This document shows, piece by piece, positions 1-7,193 of a stretch of DNA of 9,831 bases. Numbering within the stretch: the first letter of the stretch is position 1; each line of letters starts with the position of its first letter. The notes beneath the pieces were generated by a model. The model was given only the letters and a program-made list of their open reading frames with translations. It was not told where the DNA came from and searched no databases. The position numbers were made by a program, and so were the translations under genes. Origin of the DNA: DATHXC01 sp041662005 (GTDB lineage Bacteria; Pseudomonadota; Gammaproteobacteria; Burkholderiales; Methylophilaceae). The stretch is taken from contig JBAZTJ010000102.1 in assembly GCA_041662005.1 (NCBI GenBank), positions 1 through 9,831 of the forward strand, given 5' to 3'.

Positions 1-1
1 G

Positions 2-307
2 TTTAATATCAATTACAGCATAGGCATGCAAGAGGAGTACAAGCCAACCTTTGCGCTCAATGTAGGTGCTTTCAAGCTACATCGCTCTGTCATGAAGCTC
101 GAATTGGCGATGCTGCATGAAGGCGACTTACTGACTTTGATAGAGGCGCTGGACGCACAGCAAACCGCCCCTTTTATCTTGCGCCAATGCGAAATCATCA
201 GGCTGTCCGGGGCAAAAGTGAATGCGCTTAACCCAAACATGCTGGCCAGTTGTGAGTTGGACTGGCTCACCATACGCGAGCCACAAGCGAATGGAGCTAC
301 GCCATGA
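2..307 (+). CDS. PilO/GspM-like pilus or secretion assembly protein, C-terminal part
   Basis: The reading frame is open to the left edge of the window, so the true start lies upstream; the first internal ATG (26) need not be the start. About 101 residues are visible. The pattern of an acidic helix (HEGDLLTLIEALD), a strand with Cys (FILRQCEIIRL) and a final strand (ASCELDWLTI) resembles the C-terminal ferredoxin-like domain of PilO/GspM-type inner-membrane proteins, which link the assembly platform to periplasmic partners. The stop overlaps the next start as ATGA at 304-307, so the two are co-translated. The neighbours (an MshK/PilP-like protein and two pilin-like proteins) support a pilus or secretion role. 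The family call is by pattern recognition and is moderate; the exact subfamily is unknown. Confidence 0.5.
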   Translation, partial: FNINYSIGMQEEYKPTFALNVGAFKLHRSVMKLELAMLHEGDLLTLIEALDAQQTAPFILRQCEIIRLSGAKVNALNPNMLASCELDWLTIREPQANGATP

Positions 308-869
308 GCAAGCTATTGCTGTCGTTACTCACAATAGGCTGCTTGGTATTTTCAAGCCAAGCAATGGCTGTTGAAGGGCTTGGCCGCCTGTTCACGACGC
401 CAGAAGAGCGCGCCAATTTAGATTACCTGCGCCAGACAACCAAGGCTGAAGTGCTGNNNNNNNNNNAAGCACAGATGCTTCGGTCGAGACTATGCAAGCA
501 GCACCCGTCATACCGTCATCAATTTCCATGCAGGGCTACGTTAAACGTAGCGATGGTAAAAAAGGCACGGTATGGGTGAACCATCAGCCCATGCGGGAGG
601 ATTCGGCCAATAGTGAAGTTGAAGTTGGCAAGTTAGGTCGGGATGGTAACCAGGTGCAACTTAAGCTTCCGGGAAATGGTAAGAACTTTAATCTTAAGGC
701 TGGGCAGGTTTATTTGCCTGAAAGTAATAGTGTTAGCGAAATACATGCAAATACTAAATCGTTACCATCTCAAGTCGAGGTTGAAGAGATAAGAGACGAA
801 AGCCTAGGTACATCTTCAAAGTTAAAATCAAGTTCTGATGGAAACAGCAACTCTCATATTAATCGTTAA
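304..869 (+). CDS. Secreted MshK/PilP-like pilus assembly protein, split by an assembly gap
   Basis: The first part (304-456) encodes a signal peptide (hydrophobic LLLSLLTIGCLVF, likely cleavage after AMA near residue 22) and the stretch GRLFTTPEERANLDYLR, often seen at the mature start of small pilus-operon proteins. After the Ns, a second frame is open from 468 to the TAA at 867-869. It carries MQGYVKRSDGKKGTVWVN and a later LKAGQVY motif, which resembles the C-terminal beta domain of MshK/PilP-like proteins. The two pieces differ in frame only because the 10 Ns are a placeholder of unknown true length; together they read as one protein with at least 184 visible residues. It probably acts in the periplasm with the upstream PilO-like protein. 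The tail after about 730 is Ser/Asn-rich and poorly conserved-looking. Confidence 0.6.
457..466. other. Assembly gap (10 Ns) inside a gene
   Basis: Ten consecutive Ns interrupt the MshK/PilP-like gene. The frames on the two sides do not match across 10 bases, so the run is best read as a fixed-size placeholder and not a measured distance. Confidence 0.97.
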
Positions 870-871
870 TT

Positions 872-878
872 AGAGGGA
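872..878 (+). promoter_or_regulatory. Ribosome binding site deciding a TTG start
   Basis: AGAGGGA lies just before the TTG at 882. No in-frame ATG or GTG occurs before the membrane segment, so this site supports TTG as the start of the large pilin-like gene. Confidence 0.65.
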
Positions 879-881
879 CTC

Positions 882-2162
882 TTGATTAATAATTTCTGCC
901 TATCAGCGAAACAAATAAATAAACAGAATGGGGCTACGTCATTTATCTCCGTGATGATTATTTTGCTAGTCAGTGCCACTTTTTTGTTTTCGGTTTTAGA
1001 TAGCACTAGTATAAAAATAGAACGAAACAAAAGAACCGCAGTGGTTTTGGCTGAAGCTAAAGCTGCTCTAATAGGGTATATGGTTAAAAGAACCGCCCTT
1101 GGCGAGCGTCCTGGTGATCTACCTTGTCCAGACAAGGCTACAGATGGTAACTATGACGGTACACAAGACTCATCATGTGCGTCATCCAGGATCGGTAAGT
1201 TTCCATGGAGCAATGTAGATCATCTAGGGGTATTTAATGATGGTATAGCATTGGATTTGACCGATGCAAACGGGGAAAGGCTATGGTATGCAGTATCAAG
1301 AAATTTAGTTGATCCAACCAACGTACCTATAAATTCAGATTTACTAGCAGCTATACCTCCATATCCGTGGCTTTCAGTTTATGACACACGGGGTAATCTG
1401 ATTACAAATAGGGCTGTCGCCGTTATTATTTCACCAGGAAATGTATTGGTAGGACAAGATAGATCTCCCGTCCTACCAAATGCAGCCCAGTATCTCGATC
1501 AAGTTACACTTAATGCGGTCGTCTATAATAATGCAGCCTCCTCACCTACCAAGTTCATTTCTGGTCTCATATATGATGCTCTCGACCCAGCTAAAGTAAT
1601 CGCTAATGATGAAGTAATTTTTATTACTATTGACGAAGTTTTACCATTAATTGAAGCCAGAGTGATTCGAGAGGCCAAAAAGTGCCTGGATGATTATTCA
1701 AAATCAAATAGTGGTAATTATCCTTGGGCCGCTCCTGCTAGTGACATAGTTTTTTTTACCAGCACTGTAAATACACGCTTTGGAAGGCTCCCGAGAGCTA
1801 CATTTGTATCTTCAAGTTGCGACATAACACAAGGCTGGTGGGTTGACTGGCGGAATTTTGTATTTTATGCATTTCCAGATAGCCATAAACTAGGTAGCAC
1901 TACAAACTGTAGTGTGGCCGGGGATTGCCTTAAGATAAATGGTGGGGGAGCCAATACGGCTGTAGTACTAATAGGTCGAAATGCTATTGGAACACAAATC
2001 CATTCGCCAGTGTCCTCGAACACATTTGCTAATAATTTTTTAGACGGCTCCAATGCCTCTATTACTAGCAATTACCTAACCTACAAATCCAGTGATACGG
2101 CAAACTATTCAACAATTAACGATCTGGTACTATGTTTAGATGGGCAAATTAACTGTAAATAG
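882..2162 (+). CDS. Large GspK/PilX-like pseudopilin with duplicated Cys module
   Basis: The protein has 426 residues and a TTG start backed by a good ribosome binding site. After a short polar leader, KQNG (14-17) precedes a hydrophobic helix (about 18-39). This resembles a prepilin peptidase site, but Ile stands at +5 where most pilins have Glu, as in GspK and some PilX-like proteins. A module follows with ALIGY (62-66), a LPCPD motif (80-84), Cys99, FPW (107-109) and VAVIISPGN (179-187). From about residue 257 a diverged second copy seems to begin (NYPW, FGRLPR, then VVLIGRNAIG at 361-370, with several Cys). It lies between an assembly gene and a classical prepilin, so it is probably a minor or tip pseudopilin. 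It is more AT-rich than the backbone genes. No specific family name is certain. Confidence 0.6.
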   Translation: MINNFCLSAKQINKQNGATSFISVMIILLVSATFLFSVLDSTSIKIERNKRTAVVLAEAKAALIGYMVKRTALGERPGDLPCPDKATDGNYDGTQDSSCASSRIGKFPWSNVDHLGVFNDGIALDLTDANGERLWYAVSRNLVDPTNVPINSDLLAAIPPYPWLSVYDTRGNLITNRAVAVIISPGNVLVGQDRSPVLPNAAQYLDQVTLNAVVYNNAASSPTKFISGLIYDALDPAKVIANDEVIFITIDEVLPLIEARVIREAKKCLDDYSKSNSGNYPWAAPASDIVFFTSTVNTRFGRLPRATFVSSSCDITQGWWVDWRNFVFYAFPDSHKLGSTTNCSVAGDCLKINGGGANTAVVLIGRNAIGTQIHSPVSSNTFANNFLDGSNASITSNYLTYKSSDTANYSTINDLVLCLDGQINCK

Positions 2163-2889
2163 GAAACAAGTAATTGTAGGTTTCACCTTGGTCGAAATGG
2201 CTGTGGTGTTGGTAATTGTCGGCTTGTTATTAGGGGGATTGCTTGTTCCTTTATCAGCTCAGCTAGACATTCGAGACTACAACGATACAAGACAAAAAAT
2301 ATCGACGATTAAAGAGGCTATCATTGGATTTACACTAGCGAATGGGAGGCTTCCGTGCCCAGCTGATCAAACGATTGCCTCTGGGACACTTGGGGCTGGA
2401 ACAGAGAGGTTTGATGCTGCTGGCACCTCTTGCAGTTCATTGGTTGGCGTAGTACCTTGGGCTTCATTGGGAGTACCTGAAACAGATGCATGGGGTCGAA
2501 GATTTACCTACGAAGTTGCAGGATCCTTTTCAGATGCTATTATTTTAAATACGGTCTCACCACCAGCCTCCTGTGTTGCTGTGCCTCTAAATTCATCTTT
2601 TTCACTTTGTTCAGAAGGGACTATAAATATCAGTGATGCGGCTACATTAATTGCTATCAAGATTCCAGCAGTTATTGTGTCACATGGAAAAAATGGCTTC
2701 GGAGCATATAACTCCGACGGAAGTCAGATTTCTGATAGTAGTGCCTCTGTACAGGAAAAAGAAAACTCAGATGTAGACACGGACTTTGTTTCTATCCCAG
2801 CAACTACGAATAGTTATGATGACTTAGTAGACTGGGTTTCGCAGAACGTTATTTTCAATCGTATGGTTGGTGCTGTAAAGCTTCCTTAA
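2140..2889 (+). CDS. Type IV prepilin-like protein with GFTLVE cleavage site
   Basis: The protein has 249 residues. A 14-residue basic leader ends in Gly14, followed by FTLVE with Glu19 at +5 and a hydrophobic helix to about residue 38: a textbook class III signal for prepilin peptidase and N-methylation. The globular part holds EAIIGF (59-64), LPCP (71-74), Cys98, VPW (105-107), DAWGRRFTY (116-124) and PAVIVSHGKNGFG (176-188), closely paralleling the first module of the preceding protein. The start overlaps the previous gene by 23 nt and has no clear ribosome binding site of its own, suggesting translational coupling. It is most likely a minor pilin or pseudopilin; at this length a major fibre subunit is less likely but not excluded. 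Confidence 0.75.
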   Translation: MGKLTVNRKQVIVGFTLVEMAVVLVIVGLLLGGLLVPLSAQLDIRDYNDTRQKISTIKEAIIGFTLANGRLPCPADQTIASGTLGAGTERFDAAGTSCSSLVGVVPWASLGVPETDAWGRRFTYEVAGSFSDAIILNTVSPPASCVAVPLNSSFSLCSEGTINISDAATLIAIKIPAVIVSHGKNGFGAYNSDGSQISDSSASVQEKENSDVDTDFVSIPATTNSYDDLVDWVSQNVIFNRMVGAVKLP

Positions 2890-3635
2890 TGAACGACAAC
2901 CAACTCCTGCGCTACAGCCGTCATATCCTCCTCCCGCAAATCAGTTACGAAGGACAGGACAAGCTCGTCAACAGCCATGCCTTGATAGTCGGTGCTGGCG
3001 GGCTGGGTTCGCCAGTGGCTTTATATATGGCTGCTGGTGGCGTGGGTACGCTGACTATTTGCGATTTTGATACTGTGGACCTGACGAATTTGCAGCGGCA
3101 GATTGTTCATACCACGCAATCCGTCGGTATCAACAAAGCGCTCTCTGCACAGCAGGCATTGCATGCAATCAACCCTGAAGTAGTCGTTAAAACTATTCAG
3201 GAGAAGTCTACTGAAGAAGCTTTTACAGAGTTGGCAGCAGCGGCCGATGTCGTTATCGATTGCTCCGACAATTTTGCTACCAGATATGCGCTGAACCGTA
3301 TCTGTGTAAAACTGAGTAAGCCCTTGGTTTCCGGAGCTGCGATTGGGTTTGAGGCGCAAGTGACGGTGTTCGATATGCGTAACGATACTAGCCCGTGCTA
3401 TCACTGTCTGTTCCCTGATATGGGGGCTGAAGAAGCCATGCGTTGTGCCGAAAATGGCGTGTTCGCACCACTGGTCGGCATCATAGGCGCCACCCAGGCG
3501 GGTGAGGCCATGAAGCTATTGATGGGCGTGGGCGAAAGCCTGCAAGGACGTTTGCTATTGCTGGATGCGCTTGCCATGGAATGGCGCAGCATCAAGCTGA
3601 GCAAAGACCCCGACTGTAAGGTGTGCGGAGTCTAG
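2889..3635 (+). CDS. moeB: MoeB/ThiF-family E1-like adenylyltransferase
   Basis: The protein has 248 residues, normal for MoeB/ThiF. These enzymes adenylate the C-terminal Gly-Gly of a small ubiquitin-like sulfur carrier (MoaD or ThiS) in molybdopterin or thiazole synthesis. The nucleotide-binding loop GAGGLG is at 35-40, DFDTVDLTNLQRQ at 59-71 supplies the acidic and Arg residues of the ATP site, and DCSDN is at 124-128. Two CxxC pairs (170/173 and 243/246) form the structural zinc site. Cys186 in RCAENGVFAPLVG matches the crossover-loop Cys. No rhodanese domain is fused. The start overlaps the prepilin stop as TAATG with no obvious ribosome binding site, so it is probably translated by coupling. 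MoeB and ThiF cannot be told apart from this sequence alone; no moaD or thiS gene is in the window. Confidence 0.88.
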   Translation: MNDNQLLRYSRHILLPQISYEGQDKLVNSHALIVGAGGLGSPVALYMAAGGVGTLTICDFDTVDLTNLQRQIVHTTQSVGINKALSAQQALHAINPEVVVKTIQEKSTEEAFTELAAAADVVIDCSDNFATRYALNRICVKLSKPLVSGAAIGFEAQVTVFDMRNDTSPCYHCLFPDMGAEEAMRCAENGVFAPLVGIIGATQAGEAMKLLMGVGESLQGRLLLLDALAMEWRSIKLSKDPDCKVCGV

Positions 3636-3665
3636 TCTCTTCCTCATGGAAAGAGGAAGGGACTA
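3633..3665. terminator. Hairpin between convergent genes, no U-tract
   Basis: A 13-bp stem (3633-3645 with 3653-3665, one G-T pair) encloses a 7-base loop and includes the moeB stop codon. Neither strand has a T-run directly after the stem, so it may act as a weak terminator, an mRNA 3' end stabiliser or a barrier between the convergent moeB and qmcA transcripts. Confidence 0.55.
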
Positions 3666-3674
3666 AAAACTAAT

Positions 3675-4517
3675 TTACTTCCCGCCTACCAGTGCTTTTA
3701 CAGCACTCACTACATCTCCGGGCATCACGATAATTTTGCTGTTTTCAGAGGCTGACATTTTCTGTAGTGCTTGAATATAGCGGTCACCCAGCAGGAAGGT
3801 AGCCGAGCTGTTGTTTTCTTTCACCGCTTCAGAAATCAGGCGGATGGACTCAGCGGATGCTTTGGCTGCCACTTCTTGCGCTTCAGCATCCTTGCGAGCC
3901 GCTTCCAGCCTGGCTTCCGCGTTAAGTATCAGCGACTGTTTTTCACCTTCGGCACGAGTAACCACAGCCACTCTTTCGCGTTCTGCAGAGGCTTGCTGCT
4001 CCATGGCGTGTTGCATGTTAGAAGAGGGCTTGATGTCCTGAATCTCAACGGATTTCACTGTCAGGCCCCAATCTGCTGCTTCGTCGGCAACGGCGATTTT
4101 AAGCTCTGCTTTTATGCGGTCACGGGATGTCAGTGCGTGGTTCAAATCCATACCGCCAATAATCGAACGCAGGCTGGTTTGCACCATGTTGCGCATGGCT
4201 TCACTGAAATTATCGATACCATATACCGCGCGCTCAATATTGGTCACTTTCATAAATGCGACGGCATTGGCCAGAATTACTGCGTTGTCTCTGGTGATCA
4301 CTTCCTGCTCAGGAATCTCCAGGATAATGTCTTTGGTAGTGACTTTGTAGCTGACTTTACTGAAAATCGGGTTGATCACATGCAAGCCCGGGGTAATGAC
4401 GCCGGCAAATTTACCCAGGCGCTCCACCACCCATTCCTCACCCTGTGGCACGATACGTATGCCTTTCCATGCAAGAATGACCACCACCACTATCAGAACA
4501 TATAGAAATACCAGCAT
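3675..4517 (-). CDS. qmcA: SPFH/stomatin-like membrane protein (QmcA family)
   Basis: The protein has 280 residues. One N-terminal membrane helix (about 1-18) is followed by the SPFH/Band 7 domain (about 20-185), recognisable from VPQGEEWVVERLGKF, PGLHVINP and the GLTVKSVEIQDI strand. A charged Ala/Glu-rich helix (about 175-235) probably forms a coiled coil for oligomerisation. The C-terminus has SASENSKIIVMPGD (255-268), typical of the YbbK/QmcA type and not of HflC/HflK. Members form large ring- or cage-like membrane assemblies in microdomains and often influence membrane proteases; a specific role here is not shown. The ATG has AAGGGA just upstream. It lies 36 bp after the nfeD-like gene on the same strand, the usual SPFH/NfeD pair, in the order partner first. 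Confidence 0.88.
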   Translation of the reverse strand: MLVFLYVLIVVVVILAWKGIRIVPQGEEWVVERLGKFAGVITPGLHVINPIFSKVSYKVTTKDIILEIPEQEVITRDNAVILANAVAFMKVTNIERAVYGIDNFSEAMRNMVQTSLRSIIGGMDLNHALTSRDRIKAELKIAVADEAADWGLTVKSVEIQDIKPSSNMQHAMEQQASAERERVAVVTRAEGEKQSLILNAEARLEAARKDAEAQEVAAKASAESIRLISEAVKENNSSATFLLGDRYIQALQKMSASENSKIIVMPGDVVSAVKALVGGK

Positions 4518-4553
4518 GATTTTCCCTTAATTTTAAAAGCCAGTTGTTTAGAT

Positions 4554-4994
4554 TTACTGTTTTCGTACCCGCAGACTATTGCCCTCAATGCTGATGATTG
4601 CTGCATCAGCACCTACTTCGATATCTTCATTGGCGATAGCCGTCCACTCGCGGCTACCCATTACGCCTTGCGCAAACTGGATGCGGCCATTTTTTCTGGC
4701 ACTGACGGCTTCGATGATAATGCCTGTACGGCCAATTTCATCGCCTTGCGATTGACCAATCTTCAGATCGGTACTGTTCTTCTTGTAATACCGCCTCCAT
4801 ATCGCCAATGAGCCCAACGAAAGCACTGAGAAAAGTAGCAGTTGTATAGCGATATTGATGGCTGGGAACATAGTGAGTGCACCTGCCACAATTAGTGCAG
4901 CAATGCCGAACCACAACACATAGAAAGTGCCGGTGGCCATCTCGAACGCCAGCAATATTAAGCCCAATATCCCCCAGACCCAGAGTGCATCCAC
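4554..4994 (-). CDS. NfeD-like membrane protein, partner of the SPFH protein
   Basis: The protein has 146 residues, the size of short NfeD (YbbJ-like) proteins without the ClpP-like protease domain. Three hydrophobic segments lie at about 5-25, 27-43 and 48-66, and a soluble OB-fold-like domain follows (about 85-144, with IGRTGIIIEAV and GSREWTAI). The family partners SPFH proteins in the membrane, and the SPFH gene follows directly on the same strand. The start is GTG: the in-frame upstream stop is only a few codons away, and AAGGGG sits 8 bases before the GTG. Two nearby ATGs are out of frame. The promoter must lie in the short divergent region shared with valS; I see no convincing hexamers for it. 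Confidence 0.85.
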   Translation of the reverse strand: MDALWVWGILGLILLAFEMATGTFYVLWFGIAALIVAGALTMFPAINIAIQLLLFSVLSLGSLAIWRRYYKKNSTDLKIGQSQGDEIGRTGIIIEAVSARKNGRIQFAQGVMGSREWTAIANEDIEVGADAAIISIEGNSLRVRKQ

Positions 4995-5094
4995 GTCATT
5001 ATCCCCTTAAGTTGAAGCGATATCGTAACAGAAAAGCCTTGTGTATTTGTGTGTGGCTGTGACCGGGTAACGCATTAGTAACGGTTTGGTTAAG

Positions 5095-5112
5095 TAAGTC
5101 AGTAGTGACTTA
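5095..5112. promoter_or_regulatory. Perfect inverted repeat upstream of valS
   Basis: TAAGTCA-GTAG-TGACTTA forms a perfect 7-bp dyad with a 4-base spacer. It covers the position where the -35 element of the valS promoter would fall, so it could be an operator. No regulator is identified. Confidence 0.35.
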
Positions 5113-5114
5113 TA

Positions 5115-5123
5115 TGGTAAAAT
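5115..5123 (+). promoter_or_regulatory. Extended -10 promoter of valS, near-leaderless
   Basis: TGGTAAAAT fits an extended -10 element (TG-n-TAAAAT), with no good -35. The expected transcription start is within about 0-6 bases of the ATG at 5133, and no ribosome binding site precedes the ATG, so a leaderless or nearly leaderless valS mRNA is likely. Confidence 0.5.
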
Positions 5124-5132
5124 CTCGCCCCT

Positions 5133-7151
5133 ATGAGCACACAACAAACTACTGAAAACGCTAATGCTTTAGCAAAATCCTTCGACCCCAAAGCCATCGA
5201 AAGCCGCTGGTACAAGTTTTGGGAAAGCAAAGGTTATTACGCTGCCGGCATGGATACTGCCAAGCAGGATAACTTCTGCATCCTGCTGCCACCGCCCAAT
5301 GTCACAGGCACCTTGCACATGGGGCACGGCTTTAACCAGACATTGATGGATTCACTCACGCGTTACCACCGTATGCGCGGTGATAACACGCTATGGCAGC
5401 CTGGTACTGACCATGCGGGTATTGCTACCCAGATCGTGGTGGAGCGCCAGCTGGATGCACAAGGCGTTTCCAGACATGACTTGGGACGTGAAAAATTCCT
5501 GGAAAAAGTCTGGGAGTGGAAAGAGTATTCCGGCGGCACTATCACCAAGCAGATGCGCCGTTTGGGTACATCGCCAGACTGGAGTCGTGAGCGCTTCACC
5601 ATGGATGATGGCCTCTCCAAAACCGTCACCGAAACCTTTGTGCGTTTGTATAACGAAGGCCTGATCTATCGCGGCAAGCGCCTGGTGAATTGGGACGTGA
5701 AGCTGGGCACGGCTGTTTCTGACCTTGAAGTTGTGCAGGAGGAGGAGGATGGCTTTATGTGGCACATCAACTATCCGCTTGCCAGTGGGGAAGGCCATTT
5801 AACTGTGGCAACAACCCGCCCGGAAACCATGCTGGGCGACGTGGCGGTGATGGTGCATCCCGAAGATGAGCGCTATGCGCACCTCATCGGCCAGAACGTA
5901 AAGCTGCCGTTATGCGACCGTGAAATTCCTATCATTGCCGATGATTACGTTGATAAAGAGTTTGGCACCGGTGTGGTGAAAGTGACGCCTGCGCATGACT
6001 TTAATGACTATGCGGTTGGGCAGCGCCATCAATTACCTATCATTGGTATTTTGACCCTTGAAGGCAACATCAATGATGCGGCGCCTCAGCAGTATCAAGG
6101 TTTAGAGCGCTTTGCAGCGCGTAAGCAAGTAGTGGCTGACTTGGAAGCACAAGGCTATCTGGTCAAGGCGGACAAACACAAACTCAAAGTTCCGCGTGGC
6201 GACCGCACCGGCGTAGTCATTGAGCCTATGCTCACAGATCAGTGGTTCGTCGCCATGAGCAAGCCTTCAGCCGATGGCAAGAGCATCACACAAAAGGCGC
6301 TGGATGTGGTGGCTAGCGGTGAGATCAAGTTTTATCCGGAAAACTGGGTCAACACTTACAACCAGTGGCTGAACAATATTCAGGATTGGTGTATCTCGCG
6401 CCAACTTTGGTGGGGACATCAGATTCCCGCTTGGTATGCAGGTAACGGCAAGGTCTATGTGGCGCACGACGAAGTGGAAGCCAAAACCTTGGCGGCCAAA
6501 GATGGCTATACCGGCAACCTGAAGCGTGACGACGATGTACTGGATACTTGGTACTCCTCAGCGCTCTGGCCGTTTTCTACGCTGGATTGGACTGGCGACG
6601 AAGCTAAAGACAAGGCCAATACGGCACTGGATTTATATCTGCCGTCATCCGTGCTGGTGACGGGTTTCGACATCATTTTCTTCTGGGTGGCGCGTATGGT
6701 GATGATGACTACGCATATCACCGGCAAAATTCCGTTCAAGCACGTCTATGTGCACGGCCTGATCCGCGATGCGGAAGGTCAGAAGATGTCTAAATCCAAG
6801 GGCAACGTTCTGGACCCGATTGATTTGATCGATGGCATTGGCCTGGATGATTTGATCAAGAAGCGCACCACCGGCTTGATGAATCCGAAAGACGCGGAAA
6901 AAATCGAGAAGCGCACACGCAAGGAGTTCCCGGAAGGCATTGCCGCTTACGGAACGGATGCGCTGCGTTTCACTTTCGCCAGCCTTGCCTCACCCGGCCG
7001 CGACATCAAGTTTGATTTGCAACGTTGCGAAGGCTATCGCAATTTCTGCAACAAGCTGTGGAACGCGACGCGCTTTGTGCTGATGAATACGCAGAACGAA
7101 GATGGCAGCCCGCAGGATAACGGCATGGAGGACTGCAAGACCAAGCCCTAA
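5133..7151 (+). CDS. valS: Valyl-tRNA synthetase, N-terminal part ending at a premature stop
   Basis: Class I aminoacyl-tRNA synthetase that charges tRNA-Val in the cytoplasm. The 672 residues hold the whole catalytic and editing portion: PPNVTGTLHMGHGFNQ with the HIGH-type motif HMGH at 62-65, the editing-domain TTRPETMLGD (from 227) and GTGVVKVTPAHDFND (278-292), the WCISRQLWWGHQIPAWY region, and KMSKS at 551-555. The frame then meets TAA at 7149-7151 (codon 673), but the same frame continues without shift into the anticodon-binding domain to 7985. Full length would be about 950 codons, close to E. coli ValS. The break is at an interdomain linker. A single C-to-T change of a CAA Gln codon would explain it. 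Whether it is real is undecided. The start ATG has no ribosome binding site; see the near-leaderless promoter. Confidence 0.93.
   Translation: MSTQQTTENANALAKSFDPKAIESRWYKFWESKGYYAAGMDTAKQDNFCILLPPPNVTGTLHMGHGFNQTLMDSLTRYHRMRGDNTLWQPGTDHAGIATQIVVERQLDAQGVSRHDLGREKFLEKVWEWKEYSGGTITKQMRRLGTSPDWSRERFTMDDGLSKTVTETFVRLYNEGLIYRGKRLVNWDVKLGTAVSDLEVVQEEEDGFMWHINYPLASGEGHLTVATTRPETMLGDVAVMVHPEDERYAHLIGQNVKLPLCDREIPIIADDYVDKEFGTGVVKVTPAHDFNDYAVGQRHQLPIIGILTLEGNINDAAPQQYQGLERFAARKQVVADLEAQGYLVKADKHKLKVPRGDRTGVVIEPMLTDQWFVAMSKPSADGKSITQKALDVVASGEIKFYPENWVNTYNQWLNNIQDWCISRQLWWGHQIPAWYAGNGKVYVAHDEVEAKTLAAKDGYTGNLKRDDDVLDTWYSSALWPFSTLDWTGDEAKDKANTALDLYLPSSVLVTGFDIIFFWVARMVMMTTHITGKIPFKHVYVHGLIRDAEGQKMSKSKGNVLDPIDLIDGIGLDDLIKKRTTGLMNPKDAEKIEKRTRKEFPEGIAAYGTDALRFTFASLASPGRDIKFDLQRCEGYRNFCNKLWNATRFVLMNTQNEDGSPQDNGMEDCKTKP
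7149..7151 (+). other. In-frame TAA interrupting valS
   Basis: Codon 673 of the valS frame is TAA. The bases before and after read as ValS in the same frame, so this is a point change or a recoding site and not a frameshift. One substitution (for example TAA from CAA) would restore the full protein. Confidence 0.9.
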
Positions 7152-7193
7152 GGCTACCTGAGTTTCTCACAAGCCGATCGCTGGATCGTCAGC

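Noticed and set aside
866..1135. Minus-strand frame of 89 codons with hydrophobic stretch
   Set aside because: The hydrophobic run is the complement of the pilin-like membrane segment; the plus-strand frame has a ribosome binding site and motifs.
3771..4505. Long open frame on the plus strand (244 codons)
   Set aside because: It lies wholly opposite the SPFH gene, whose protein has clear family motifs; the plus-strand product is His/Phe/Cys-rich without recognisable domains.
5391..5798. Minus-strand frame of 135 codons
   Set aside because: It overlaps the conserved catalytic part of valS and has no domain features or start signal.
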